Source of the DNA: Lithobates sylvaticus
Lineage: Eukaryota > Chordata > Amphibia > Anura > Ranidae
NCBI GenBank assembly: GCA_028564925.1
Contig: CM053026.1
Coordinates: 609,231,614-609,295,613 of the forward strand
Direction of reading: 5' to 3'
DNA length: 64,000 nucleotides
Below the pieces are notes generated by a model. That model saw only the letters and a program-made list of their open reading frames with translations. It ran no database searches and was not told the origin of the DNA. Of this stretch, positions 46,417 to 57,808 are shown piece by piece. Numbering within the stretch: position 1 is the stretch's first letter; each line of letters begins with the position of its first letter. Position numbers and translations under genes: made by a program.

Positions 46417-46927
46417 ATCCCAAGCTTTGAACATCTCATGGAGCACTGTTCAATCCATATATATATATAACAGAAGTGCGCAATCCTAGCCAATTAATTG
46501 AAAAATAGGAAAAATTCCTATAATAATAGAGTCCACATCAAATGATCAAATTAATTATATAGTGACTGTCCATGTATATTTTCAGTGCAAAGCATGGATA
46601 ACCATGATGTTCAGCTGTGTATTCTTACATCAGAAGGGAAAAATCAAAGCCTCTTACCAGACAGGATGGATCCCAAGGGATCAAAAACCTTCTGATGTAA
46701 GAGAATGCACAGCTGAACATCAACAATATCCATGCTTTGAAAATAGTCTCTGTCACTGAAAATATACATGGACAGTCACTATATAATTTATTTTATCATT
46801 TGATGTGGACTCTATTATTATAGGAATTTTTCCTATTTTTCACCTAATTGGCTAGGATTGCGCACTTCTGTTATATATATATCTATATGGATTGAACAGT
46901 GCTCTGTGAGATGTTCAAAGCTTGGGA
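46417..46927. repeat. Long hairpin carrying Tc1 pieces at both outer ends
   Basis: The left arm (46417-46637) is the reverse complement of the right arm (46688-46927), with a loop of about 50 bases. The outermost 40 bases of both arms are the Tc1 transposase segment that reads ISQALNIS on the minus strand of the right arm. Inside it, CAGAAGTGCGCAATCCTAGCC and its complement look like the ends of a MITE flanked by TA-rich sequence. The right end runs into the L1 target site. Confidence 0.85.
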
Positions 46928-46937
46928 TATTTTTTTA
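46920..46937. repeat. L1 target-site duplication, left copy
   Basis: The 18-mer GCTTGGGATATTTTTTTA, identical to 52810-52827. Confidence 0.9.
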
Positions 46938-47529
46938 CTTTCAATAAATGTTTATTGTTTATTGTTTATTGTTTTAACAAAAACATAGTTACAGTATAAT
47001 TGAAATATATAGAAAAGTTCTGTGGGGAACATCCCCAGAATGACACGTTGCAAAGTATAAGAACCAGGTATACGAACAAGAATGTGAAGCAACATAAACA
47101 TTCCATTAATCTGTCCTATACAGTTGTCTAGGCTCGTAGGCTAAGCAGCATAACCTTGGATACGGTTTTGAGTATAGCGAGGAGACCCCCACCAAATGGG
47201 TTCATGCTGTGTCAGAGATGAAGATCCTCCTCCCCGCTACACTCGAAGTAGTAGACTTTCAGGTTCAAAAGTAGGCCAAACTATATGAGAATTACCATCA
47301 TTATAAGGACAGTATCTTGGAGTCTAGAATCTGAATCAACAAACATCAATAACCTTTGAGAAGAAAGAAGTAAAGAGAGGAAGAAAGGAAAAAGAAGGAG
47401 AGAAGGGGAAGGAAAGGGTGGTGGGTGAAAATTGCGCCTAGCAAGGGGCCCTGGGAAGAGGAGCTGTAGAGGGAAGTGCCTACGTATGTGGCCCATGGTT
47501 CCCAAGTCTTCTGAAATTGTTTGAAAGTA

Positions 47530-48366
47530 TCAGATAATATACTGGAGAACTTCTCTTGTGTCATAATCCACAATATTTTCCTTAAGGTACCATCTAACTA
47601 AAATTTTTATGCTAGCTTCCATCAAGGAAACATTTTGAATGCCTTTGAAAGATTTGGTGATTGCCGATTGCCAGGTCTCCAGATCCCATTTGCTTTGGAA
47701 GTCTGCCTCCCAGGCCACCATGTAAGAGGTTTTTTCAGTGGTATGAGTGAGGGCTGAATAAACCACCGAGACGCCTCCCTTCTGCTCCATGGCCTGTCCG
47801 CACCATGTCTCATAAGCTGTAAATTTAGGAGGTAGGGGTTTGTCTTTCCATAATTTGTGAAGGAAATGTGAAATTTGATAAAAGCGGAACCTTTCCGAGT
47901 CTGGAAGATTTAGGTGTTTGATACAATAACTGAGGGAAATAGGGCCGCTTGTGGTAAAGAAGTGGCCTATGCAGTATAACCCTTTGTCCAACCACCATCT
48001 GAAGTCAGTTATGTTGAATCCTGGTTGGAAGTCTGGGTTGTGAAAGAGATGTGCGAGAGGTCGTCCCGAGGAGACCAGAGCAGGGTTGTTTCTGAGAGTG
48101 TCCCATAGCGTGAAGGAATGAGATAGGACAGGAGACAGTATGGGTCTTATTGGGACACCAGAGGAGGTAGTGTGAATCTCCAGAGGAGGTAGTGTCAATG
48201 TGAAGCTGGGGGTAGCCTGTCTTTCAATAGTCACCCAATCTGGCTTTTCGCACCTAGAGTATAACGTAGAAAGTTGGGCAAGTCTGGCCACAAGGAAATA
48301 TTTATATAGGTTGGGGAGGTCTGTGTAAAAATAGTGTGAGGGATACGATATCCTGATTTTCCCCAA
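47530..48366 (-). pseudogene. L1 ORF2, C-terminal third
   Basis: An open frame of 278 residues: YPSHYFYTDLPNLYKYFLVARL, FHNPDFQPGFNITDFRWW, LWKDKPLPPKF and a C-terminal end TREVLQYII. This is the carboxy region that follows the reverse transcriptase in L1 ORF2p and contributes to RNA binding. It is separated from the preceding piece (48557) by a break of about 190 bp out of frame. It would have been one polypeptide with the two upstream pieces. Confidence 0.88.
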
Positions 48367-48556
48367 ATGTATTTCAGTATTTTACTCTGTAGGGATTTCA
48401 GGTGGTCTCTCCGGATTGGTATGGGAAGGGAGCGGAAGTAGTATAGGATTCTAGGCAGTAGAGTTTAATTGAGTTAATCCTACCAATCCAAGAGAGACCA
48501 TGCGTGGACCAGAGTTTGAGATCTGCCTCCAGTTTTTTGTAAAGAGGGGGATAGTT

Positions 48557-49228
48557 CTAGGTATATAGGGTTTCCGTCTTGGCCGTCAGTGAAACTCCCA
48601 AGTAGCGAATAGAAGAGTCATTCCACGTGAATCGGAAGTTTTGTTTCAGTAGAGAAACCGTTTGAGGAGCTAGGGAAATGTTGAGAGCCTGTGACTTAGA
48701 GTAGTTAACTGTCAGTCCCGATAGTCTAGCAAAAACATCTAGTGTACGGCAGAGGTTGGGTAGGGAGGTGAGAGGGGAGGTTAGAAACAGAAGGATATCA
48801 TCGGCGAAGAAACCACATTTGTGGCTCTGATCTCCACAGGTGACACCTTTAATGTCAGGGTTCAGACGTATCGCAATAGCCAGGGTTTCAATTGCAATTG
48901 CAAAAATTAATGGGGAAAATGGACATCCCTGTCTAGTGCCTCTGGTGATGTTTATGGGTTCGGAGTAGTGCCCCTGTAGCCTTATGAGAGCCTTCGGGTG
49001 TGAATATAGGGCCCTAAGGAGGCCCAGGAAATGATCCCCGAATCCCCAACGTTCTAATAAAGAGAAGATGTAGGGCCAGGAGACCGTATCGAAGGCCTTC
49101 TGTAGGTCCAATGATAGGAAGAATCCTTGTTGTTTAGTCCCGCCTGTCCAATTAATTTGCATGAGCGATATCAAGTCAATTGCCCTCCGTATTTGGTCAG
49201 GTCCTTGTCTACCGGGGATGAAACCCAC
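48557..49228 (-). pseudogene. L1 ORF2, reverse transcriptase core
   Basis: An open frame of 223 residues: GFIPGRQGPDQIRRAIDLI, LSLDLQKAFDTVSWPYIF, GTRQGCPFSPLIFAIAIE and the catalytic GFFADDILLF (Asp codons at 48797-48802). LSGLTVNYSKSQALNIS and IRYLGVSLT follow. All RT core motifs are intact. A single shift near 49240 separates it from the upstream endonuclease/RT piece. The enzyme would copy L1 RNA onto the nicked target. Confidence 0.93.
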
Positions 49229-49263
49229 CTGATCCTTATTAATATATTGGGGGATAAATGAAG

Positions 49264-50976
49264 CTAGTCTGTGTTCGCTAATATTTTGGTGAGTATTTTT
49301 AAATCGTTATTGATGAGGGAAATAGGACGATGGTTACTGATGTCTTCGGGATCTTTGTCTGGTTTTGGTATTACCGTAATATACGCTGTATTAAGATGAA
49401 CATCAAGGGGGTCACCCTTGGACTTATGGTTGAAAAAATTTGTCAGGTGTGGCATCAAAGAATCTGAGAAAGTTTTGTAGTACGGTATGGATAGGCCATC
49501 AGGACCTGGTGCGGAACCCTTTTTGAGGTTCTTGATAACCTCCTGCACTTCGTCCCCTGTGATAGGAGAGTCCATTATGTCTTTGTGACTATCTTTCAGA
49601 GAGGGGATGGGTATACCTTCAAAGAATCGTGATACAGAGTCCGAGTGAGTCTGAGTGGTAGTGCTGTATAGTTTAGAATAGAATCCTTGGAAGGCTTTGA
49701 GAATCCTAGCTGGATTGGAAGTAGGGGGTTGACCCTCTATCCTGATTTTGGGCATATTGTGCAGTTTTTGGCGAGGAGAGAGTTTGGTAGCCAATAGGGG
49801 GCCTAATATGTCCGCTTGGGCATAGAATTTGTGTGCACTCCATCTGATTGATTTTTCAGCTGAAGCCGTGAGTGCTAGATTTAAATCAAGTCTAGCCTTA
49901 TCCAGGTGTAGTATGGGTATTCTGGACGGGTCAGTTTTGTGTATAGCTTGTAAAGAAGTGTATACATTCTCGAGGCGTTCTATTTCGGATCTTCTTTCTT
50001 TTTTGACTTGGGTAGAGATTTGAATGAGCCTGCCTCTAATAAAGGCTTTATGTGCTGCCCAGAGCATTTCTGCGGAAGTATCTGTGGTGTTATTAATGTC
50101 AAAGAACTCATTTAGGGCTTTACTCAATTCAGTTACTCTGACAGGATCAGAGAGCAAGGACTCATTCAATTTCCAATGACCCCGTGTTCCCCCTGAAGCC
50201 CCTGCACGAATAGTTAAGATCACTAGTGAATGATCGGAAAGAGCTGTGTCCCTGATTCGGGCCGAGAGGACTAATGGGAGAAGGGTAGAGGGAGTGAGAA
50301 TATGGTCGATCCGAGCATATGTGTTGTGAGGATGGGAATAGTGGGTAAAATCCCTGTTGGATGGGTTGAGTTCTCTCCATGTATCGGCGAGACCGTAAGC
50401 ATGTAAAATCTTCGCGATTTTGAGACTAACTTTTGTGGGATGAGTCAGGCGGGACTTAGGAGGTTTGGATTTGTCAAGGCCCAGGTCGAAACCACATTGG
50501 AGTCCCCCCCAAAGATTATCTTCCCCTCCAGTTTTGGGGAGAGGGTGTTCATTAGAGTGGCAAATTTTTTTTCTTGTCCTCTGTTGGGTGTATGATATGA
50601 GAGAGTAGATTTGGCCCCCCAGGATACCTTTAACTAGAATAAATCTACCTTCCGGATCAATATAGTCAGAAATTTTCGCAAATTTGCATGATTTAGAGAG
50701 TATGATAGCCACTCTCCGGGTTTTGTTTTTGGCACTGGCCAGAAAGAAGTGTGGGAAGTGTGAATGAAGAAAATTGGGGGTATATCGGGCAGGAAAGTGT
50801 GTTTCTTGTAGCATCAGTATGTCAATTTTGAGACAGAAAAGAATAGACATAAACAGCTCTCCTAAAGAAGGAAATCGGAGTTCGAGGGAGGAGATGGCCC
50901 TCGAAATCCAAGAACAAAGGAAAAGACGCGTCCGTCCTAGTGAAGAACAGACTGCCCAGCTCTTGGAGACCAACAT
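49264..50976 (-). pseudogene. L1 ORF2, endonuclease and RT N-terminus
   Basis: An open frame of 570 residues. The endonuclease part shows KIDILMLQETHFP, DTWRELNPSNRDFTHYS, RIDHIL and the catalytic DTALSDHSLV. A linker leads to the start of the RT: KKGSAPGPDGLSIPYYKTF, ITVIPKPDKDPEDISNHRPISL. The first residues (to about LELRFPSLGELF) come from another frame, so the true N-terminus is lost to a shift. One more shift near 49250 interrupts the RT. Apart from that, it is unusually complete for a LINE in this window. Confidence 0.93.
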
Positions 50977-51719
50977 GTGTCCAAGAGTCGGGTGGAGGTG
51001 CTAGCGTTCCTTTCCGCAACAGGGCCCCTGAGTTACATCAGTGTCCTAGACACAGTTATGTGAGTGGCACACAGCTTTATGCGAGACACAAAAAAAAAAA
51101 AAAAGGGGGAAAAGTAAGATTGGATTTCTAAACCTTCAATATGTATCCCCATGAAAAATATTTATCACTATGAAAAAAAAAAAAAAAAAATTTGTTAAGG
51201 GGATTTTTATAAAATCGCTGATCCTCCTGCCCTCCCCCTTGCGGTGCATTCCGTGGTAGTAGCTACTCAGAGAATGTGGAGGGAGTCTCGTGAGGAGAAT
51301 CGACATGACTCGGACCAAATAGAGTGTCCTGGGGTTCATCTAGGAGCAATCTGAGAAAGAAGCAGCGAGCAAAGGTTTCAAAAAACTATAACAGCAAAAT
51401 TTAAACAGAAGTCGTGGAACATGGGCATGAAAGTACCCATTACCACTGGGTCTCAACGTCCCTGGACCATTATCTTGATCCGGTAAAAGAGGAGATCAGG
51501 TCTTTGGTAGACTTGCTTCAGGGAGGTCCATTGTCTTTGGCCTTCTTTGTTTTCCCAGTGGTCCAGATGGGAGACTGGGGGCTGGATGGCGGTGGTCTTT
51601 TGTGTGAGCCTTGGCTGGTATTGGATGTATCCATTGCCACCTCATTGGAGATGAGCTTCAGATGCAGGAGTAGTTTTTCTCCTCCAGGAAAGGTGGAGAA
51701 AGCATATTGTCGGCCCTTG
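50977..51719 (-). other. L1 inter-ORF region
   Basis: Noncoding spacer between ORF1 and ORF2 on the minus strand, with A-rich runs at 51089-51105 and 51173-51190. Confidence 0.6.
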
Positions 51720-52482
51720 TCAGTGAATTTGACTGCAAACGGAAATGCCCATCTGTATTTTATTTCCTTCTGAGATAGGGCATGCTCTCCATCTTTGAAT
51801 CGTAGATGGGGATAGATCAGCAAAGATCTGAACTTGGTGACCTTGGCATAATATGGCCGGAGCAGCTCTTGCGCGTTTCATGACTTCCTCCTTCACCGAG
51901 TAGTGATGGGGCTTGGCTATGATGTCCCGAGGGGTGCGATCTTTCCTGGGTGGTCCAAGAGCCCTGTGACTTCTGTCTAGTTCGAGGCAGTAGGAGGGAA
52001 TATCTGGAAGCAGATTTTTAATTAAATTTTGCACTGCCTCAGGTACATTTAGGACGGTTTCTGGGAGACCTCTGATTCTAATGTTGTCCCTTCTGGACCT
52101 ATTTTCAAGGTCATCGATACGGTACATTGCCAGATCCAGTTGATCATGTAAAGTGGAGATGTGCTTGGAAGTTTGGATTCGATACTGAGATTGTTTCCTC
52201 CATTTTGTGTTCGATCACATCGATTCTATTGCCCATGTTGAGCAAATCAGCCCTCAAGTCCCCGGTGATTTTAGCAGTCGTTTGGGACAGACCTCTTTCA
52301 AGGAGTTCAGAAAATCTGTGAAAGAGATACTCTATTTGATAAGCTGAATTCTTATGGTGGTCAGTGTGATAGTGGCAGCCTGGTTGAGGTACTGCAGCAG
52401 GCCCCAGAGGTGAAAGGGAGAATTCTGTTATGGCTCTCTCAATCAGGGATTCAGTGGAGGCAGGGGATGGTGTGTTATCCAT
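51720..52482 (-). pseudogene. L1 ORF1
   Basis: Two overlapping-frame pieces. The N-terminal part (52482-52144) starts MDNTPSPASTESLIERAITE and contains a likely coiled coil (YLFHRFSELLERGLSQTT). The second part (52127-51720) has DDLENRSRRDNIRIRGLPE, the RNA-recognition region, and ELDRSHRALGPPRKDRTPRDIIAKPHHYSVKEEVMKRAR of the C-terminal domain. A break near 52135 separates them, and the end after FADLSPSTIQRW is out of frame. The family protein is a trimeric RNA chaperone. Confidence 0.9.
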
Positions 52483-52809
52483 CAGGATTCCTAGATGAGT
52501 CTCTGTGGAGAGGTGGGGTTGCTCTGACCTGTAGTCCGCCTGTGTCTCAGCGCTGTGTCTGTGTGCCTGAGGAGATGCTGCGGGGCCATCTTGAATTTTT
52601 CGGCCGCTCCAATAGTGTCCAAATGTGGCCCCAATTCCGCTTAACAGCGGAACTATACATAAGTATTTGTGCCCGGATATATGGGGATTAGCCAGCGAAA
52701 ATTTGGGGACCCCTGGAGCGCTGTGGCCAGAGATACGGCGCCGCTGCTGTGGTCTGGAGCAGAGCTCTTGGCTCAGGTGGCCATCTTCGGAGCTCCGCGC
52801 ATGCGCACT
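52483..52809 (-). promoter_or_regulatory. L1 5' leader
   Basis: GC-rich sequence from the target duplication at 52810 to the ORF1 start, with GCGCATGCGC at about 52797-52806. L1 promoters lie in this position; no specific factor site is claimed. Confidence 0.55.
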
Positions 52810-52827
52810 GCTTGGGATATTTTTTTA
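52810..52827. repeat. L1 target-site duplication, right copy
   Basis: Identical 18-mer to 46920-46937. Confidence 0.9.
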
Positions 52828-53279
52828 TAACCCAAACCTGCTTTAAACTTCTCCACAACTTTATCCTTGACCTGTTTAGTGTGTTCCTTGGCCTCCATGA
52901 TGCTGTTTGTTCACTAAGGCTCTCTAACAAACCTCTGAGGTCTTCACAGTACAGCTGTATTTATACTGAGATTAAATTATATACAGGTGGACTCTATTTA
53001 CTAATTAGGTGACTTCTGAAGGCAATTGGTTCCACTAGATTTTATAGTTAGGAGTATCAGAGTAAAGGGGGCTGAATACAAATGCATGCAACAAGTTTGA
53101 AATATGTATTTGTAAAAAAAAATTAAAACCATTTATACTTTTTTTTCCAACTCACAATTATGTACCATTTCATGTTGGTCTATCACATTAAATCCCAATA
53201 AAATATATTTACATTTTTGGTTGTAACATGCAAAAATTTGGAAAATTTCAAGGGGGTATGAATATTTTTCAAGGCACTG
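52828..53279 (-). mobile_element. Tc1-like transposon, 5' part
   Basis: The right end CAAGGCACTG with TA at 53280-53281 gives a CAGTGCCTTGAAAAATATTC terminus on the minus strand. The transposase start codon is at 52898 and reads MEAKEHTKQVKDKVVEKFK, then AGLGYKK up to the L1 insertion. The next residues, ISQALNIS, continue at 46927 beyond the L1. The catalytic part is absent, replaced by the hairpin at 46417-46927. Confidence 0.88.
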
Positions 53280-53281
53280 TA

Positions 53282-55877
53282 TATATACAGCATATAAAAG
53301 TACAAACCCAGTTTGGCAGAACCTGTGTGAATTTATCACATCCCCACTGGCCCTGTCAGGCCCACCCATGTGAATGACTTTGACCCAACATGTCCATATG
53401 ACCATATTAGGTGAATGATATAAAGAGCATCTTGCCCCTTTGTGTACGTGCACAAAGTGATGCACATCTGATTGGGCTACCCAGAGTGCGACCATGTGAC
53501 AGCTTCTCACAGGAAGAATGCAGAATGCCATTCCTAGTAACTCAATCCCAGCTTATCTCTATTTACAATACAGCAATGTGGCTTCACCCATTGCAGAACC
53601 TCTGCCTCTGATTTTAGGCCTATCTGTCATTGAGGTTTTTTTTTCTTGGGAGGTGTATGCATAACTTTTATTTTTAATATGGCTATAAGAGGGTAAGACA
53701 AAAGTTCATGATAAGAGATGCTTTGGGTGGACATTGTTTTTGCACAATACAGCAGTTGAGTGTTGTTTACAAAGAGCAGTGCTAAGAAAAGATTACCAAC
53801 AAGGGAATGCTACACTTTTAGCATCCTAAGCTTAAAAAACCCTGGCAACACAAAAAACATAAACCCTAGGTACATGCTCCACTGTCAAGCAATCAAATTC
53901 AATCAAGAAAATTGCCACATTCCAATATTTCTTGAACAGTTCTTGTGATGACCAATTTACTAATGCACCTGCTGAAAAGTGGGGACTCTTGAAACTGCAG
54001 CTTGTACAAAGCTGCGGCAAAAACATCAAGGACTGGCCAGCCCGGCAATATAACCTAAAAAGTTCACTATCTTATGCTAAAAGAAGTCTCAAAGCGGGAT
54101 CTGCAGATAACCTTTGCCATAATAAGCATTGAAGAAATTGCACCAATTTAACCTGTATGGGAGGTGTACCAGGAGAAAAATAAAACTTTTCTGTTCAAAA
54201 AAGAACATAAGAGAAAAACTGCAGTTTGACATTGAACATATAGGATAGTTCATGCAAGGAGACCCACAAACATCTTGCAGCTGAAGGAATTTTGCAATAT
54301 GGAGTAAAACTTTTTTAAGTTGCAAAGTATTATTCTCTGCAATATTGCCTTATTTTAGAAGTAACTAGTTCTAAAAATGTCCCAAAATGCTGCACATTGT
54401 ATTTACCCATAGTACTGTGTAAATATATTATCCTGGACTAGGTTTGCAACTTATTAAGGGGTGGCAGACATCCCAGTTCTAAATGGAGAAATTCCTATCC
54501 AGTTGGGTTTATTTTATTCTTTAAAAAAAAAAAAAAAAAGCCTGTATTTTTCTTCTTTCATATTTGAGCAATCCATTTAAATGATGAGATGATTAGCTGA
54601 ACGTAGAAGCATTGCACAGATGCTAAGTGAAGTCACTTAGCATCTTTTTATTCATTGTAGGTTTGGAGGCAGCCCTTATAATTCGAATTTCACTTCATAT
54701 CTGTCAGTCAAATTACAGTTGTATTTTTTTCCTCCTTTCTCCCAGTCTGTGTCAACATTCATTCTCTAGAACAATCCGGATGGCTCCATTCTCTGCCAAG
54801 AATCATAAAACATAAATAGCCTCTGCAGACTTGACAGATTTTAATAATAACAAAATAAAAAGCCTTCTTAGACCTTTTACATTATCACAATTTGCATAAA
54901 GTGGTTTAGCAAACTATAATAACATCAAAAGATAAAGCATTACATTAGGGGAAAAAATATTTACTCAAAAATTGGTTAGGTGTTTATCTTTAATACATTT
55001 TTTCTTTCAAACTGTTGCTCTGCTAGCAGGGAATATTTCCATTTCTGTTCTCTGTCCAAAACCCAAAATTTTATTGTATAACCATCACTTCCATAATATG
55101 ACTTTTAAACATCTACCTTTCTTGAAACAATCATAGATGTCTCATATATTGTATGTAAGTACTAAATTCTTTAATTTTGGTAGAATTTATTCCATGTTCC
55201 TTTAACATTTGCATTTTAGCTAAATGTAAAATGAATTCATGAAATACTACACCAGCAACTTGCCAAAAAATGTGTAGTCTTTATTAGGTGTACAACATCC
55301 AAGAGCAGTCCAGTTAACATGTTTTGGGCAATAGGTATCCTTAAATTTAAGTGGGTGAATAAAACAGTATTTCCAGCTTCATCCTAGCTATACAGGAAAA
55401 AATTAAATATGGAGCTAGATATAACAAAGCAGGGAATCAATAGAATAAAAGATTCACAGTAATAAAGGAGTATATTTGTAAGTGATTTGCAGGAATATTA
55501 AATGGTATATACTATATGTTATAACAATTTACCCTCTAATATTGAACTACATTTGCCTGGCTTTTCATGCAGTAAATATGTGCCAAGTGAATGTGGCCAA
55601 TTTACCAATGTCAGTCTTACAGTAAGCCTTCAAAAAAACTTCCATTTTAGTAGGCACATTTTCCATCTGGAGTTCTTTATAATGATAAAGCAAGTGGCAC
55701 ATGAGCTCTGTCTTGTCTTCACTTGGAGTGTCAAAGAACCTGCATTTATCAGCATTTGGCACTTTTGGATTGGGAACCCTCTGAAAGCAGGTTTCCCCCT
55801 CAATGCTATACAGTATAATCATTATGGGCTTATTAGGAACTCTGTCTAATATTAAAATAGTAGAGATTCAGTACAGC
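53282..55877. other. No gene recognised
   Basis: About 2.6 kb of AT-rich, apparently unique DNA. Open frames such as 53133-53531 and 55502-55849 have no recognisable motif. It could be genuine unique sequence. Confidence 0.45.
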
Positions 55878-56598
55878 TGTCAGGGAAGGCTTGCCCATAG
55901 TGAAGATGGTGTTCCAGTGCCAGGGGGTAGACGTGCAGGTGTGCTGCGCTTGTATTTGTCACTAACACTGCGGCCAAATGGACTATTTAAAATGGGATGC
56001 TGCACTGGCTCATTGCTGTCTGCTATACTACATTTTGGTGTTACCAGTTCTTGTTACTGACCCGGCTTTTCTCTGACCATGCTTGTACGCTGCCTACCCC
56101 AACCTTGGCTCTCTGGAATCTGCTTTTGCCTCCTGTCTTATCTGCTTGCTCTTAGCTGTTGTCCTTGCCCTGTGACTTGACTTCTCTTCTGCTTGCTGCT
56201 TATATTTGATCTGCTCATCTGTTACTGACCCATCTTACCTGGCCCTGCATCCTGCGTTATCATGCCTGCCTACCAAGTGCCTACTTACTGGTCCTCTTTT
56301 CACCTGGTCCTTGGCAGCAAGGTCAGCACTGACAACCTGTCATCTGCCTGCCAAGCATCAGCCAGTCTGCTGTCTTACAGTCAACATCCGGCAACAACTA
56401 CCTGTTACTTGCTGCCTTTGCCACCTGGCTCATCCCTGAGAAAGCATCAGCTTCTAACTTTGCAGATTACTGGACAAGCTACAGGCACCATACCCTGCCA
56501 TGCTCTCACAGCCACTGTCTCACTACCACAGGCCCCTGAGCTGGAGCTGTAAGAGTGGCCTACCTCTTCACTCCAGGCTCCACCACAGGTACATGACA
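55878..56598 (+). mobile_element. LTR-like fossil
   Basis: A 721-bp block starting TGTCAGGG and ending CATGACA, with a TATA-like CTATTTAAAATGG (about 55983) and C/T-rich sequence downstream, as in Ty3/gypsy LTRs. No clear target duplication or internal region is seen. Tentative; old. Confidence 0.4.
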
Positions 56599-56672
56599 GG
56601 AGCACATCAGTACCATTATAATATAGTGTCTTCTCCTAGCTACTGCAATTTCCTTGGATGAAAACAAATATG

Positions 56673-57557
56673 TACCATATTTATTGGTGTATAACACGCG
56701 CCAGTGTATAACACGCACCCCCAGTTTAGGAGGGAATTTTAAGTAAAAAACTTTTAGGAGGGAAGTTTAAGGAAAGAAACATTACATTTAAATGCCCATC
56801 AATGCAGCCTTATCAGTGTCATTTGCAGCCTTGTCAGTGCAGCCTTGTCGGTGCAGCCTTGCCCCAGTGCAGCCTTGCCAGTGCAGCCTTGTCAGTGCAG
56901 CCTTGGCACAGTGCAGCCTTGTAAGTGCAGCCTTGCCCCAGTGCAGCCTTGCCCCCAGTGTCCATTGCAGCCTTGCCCCAGTGCAGCCTTGCCCCAGTGC
57001 AGCCTTGCCCCCAGTGTCCATTGCAGCCTTGCCCCAGTGCAGCCATGCCCCAGTGCAGCCTTGCCCCCAGTGTCCATTGCAGCCTTGCCCCCAGTGTCCA
57101 TTGCAGCCTCGCCCCAGTGCAGCCTTGCCCCAGTGTCCATTGCAGCATTGTCATTGCAGCCTTGGATGCATTTAAAATTGTCGCTGCCAAGATTGGCGCC
57201 GAGATCGCCGCCGAGACTGGGCGGAGCAGAGCGAACGCCGCCGAGATCGCAGGGACTGGGCGGAGCCGAGATACACAGTGCACTCGGCTCTTCTCGGCCC
57301 CGCTCACAGTCACGCCCAGCCCCACCTTATGATGGACATAACACAGGTCCAATGGCGGGACTGGACATAACTGTGAGCGGAGCCGAGAAGAGCCGAGTGC
57401 ACTCGGCTATGTGTATCTCGTCGGTGAATCCTCCGCTCGGCTCACAATCAGCAGAGATCAACAGGGATCGGCCGGGATCGGCATATAACAGGCACCCACG
57501 ATTTTCCCCTGATTTTAAGGGGAAAAATGTGCGTGTTATACGCCGATAAATATGGTA
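56673..57557. mobile_element. Terminal-inverted-repeat element with internal tandem repeat
   Basis: The left end TACCATATTTATTGGTGTAT is mirrored by a right end whose reverse complement is TACCATATTTATCGGCGTAT. Both lead into AACACGC. The inside holds a tandem repeat (56790-57160) and a GC-rich inverted repeat around GTGCACTCGGCTCTTCTCGG (about 57280-57300 and 57376-57410). There is no coding capacity. I cannot name the superfamily. Confidence 0.8.
56790..57160. repeat. Tandem repeat, GCAGCCTTGCCCCAGT type
   Basis: Irregular 16-bp units alternating with longer units that insert CCCAGTGTCCATT. Multiple frames stay open on both strands because of the composition; these are not genes. Confidence 0.92.
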
Positions 57558-57648
57558 ATTTTGTGTATCAAATCTATTCGATGTTTAAATAATATTTGAG
57601 GAACAAAATTAATTTTATATTTCTACCTGATAAATGCTTACTTACTGC

Positions 57649-57808
57649 GGGTGATTTACTAAAACTGGTGCACACAGAATCTGGTGCAGCTGTGCATAGT
57701 AACCAATCAGCTTCTAACTTCAGCTTGTTTAATTAAGCATTGACAATAAAACCTGGAAGCTGATTTGTTTCCAATGCAGAGCTGCACACCAGTTTTAGTA
57801 AATCACCC
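57649..57808. mobile_element. Small MITE, GGTGATTTACTAAAACTGG ends
   Basis: About 160 bp with complementary ends GGTGATTTACTAAAACTGG and CCAGTTTTAGTAAATCACC. The inner parts (AGCTGTGCATAGTAACCAAT, AGCTTCTAACTTCAGC) are partly complementary to each other. A run of 15 C follows. Confidence 0.85.

Larger units (their letters stand above)
46938..52809 (-). mobile_element. Near-full-length L1 LINE inserted in a Tc1
   Basis: A 5.87-kb L1 with 5' leader, ORF1, ORF2 and 3' end, flanked by an exact 18-bp target duplication. The 3' end on the minus strand is not poly-A but several CAATAAA units (46940-46975). The insertion lies between the codons for GYKK and ISQALNIS of a Tc1 transposase. Few breaks and a perfect duplication make it the youngest large insertion here. 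Confidence 0.93.

Noticed and set aside
50774-51004. Plus-strand frames over the L1 (for example 50774-51004, 51414-51773)
   Set aside because: Antisense shadows of the L1 coding and leader regions.
53282-55877. Host gene exons in the longest repeat-free stretch
   Set aside because: Open frames are short, AT-rich and motif-free. I see nothing that distinguishes them from chance.
56834-57549. Long Cys/Gln/Pro/Leu-rich open frames on both strands
   Set aside because: By-products of the tandem repeat and GC-rich inverted repeat; both strands and several frames are open at once.
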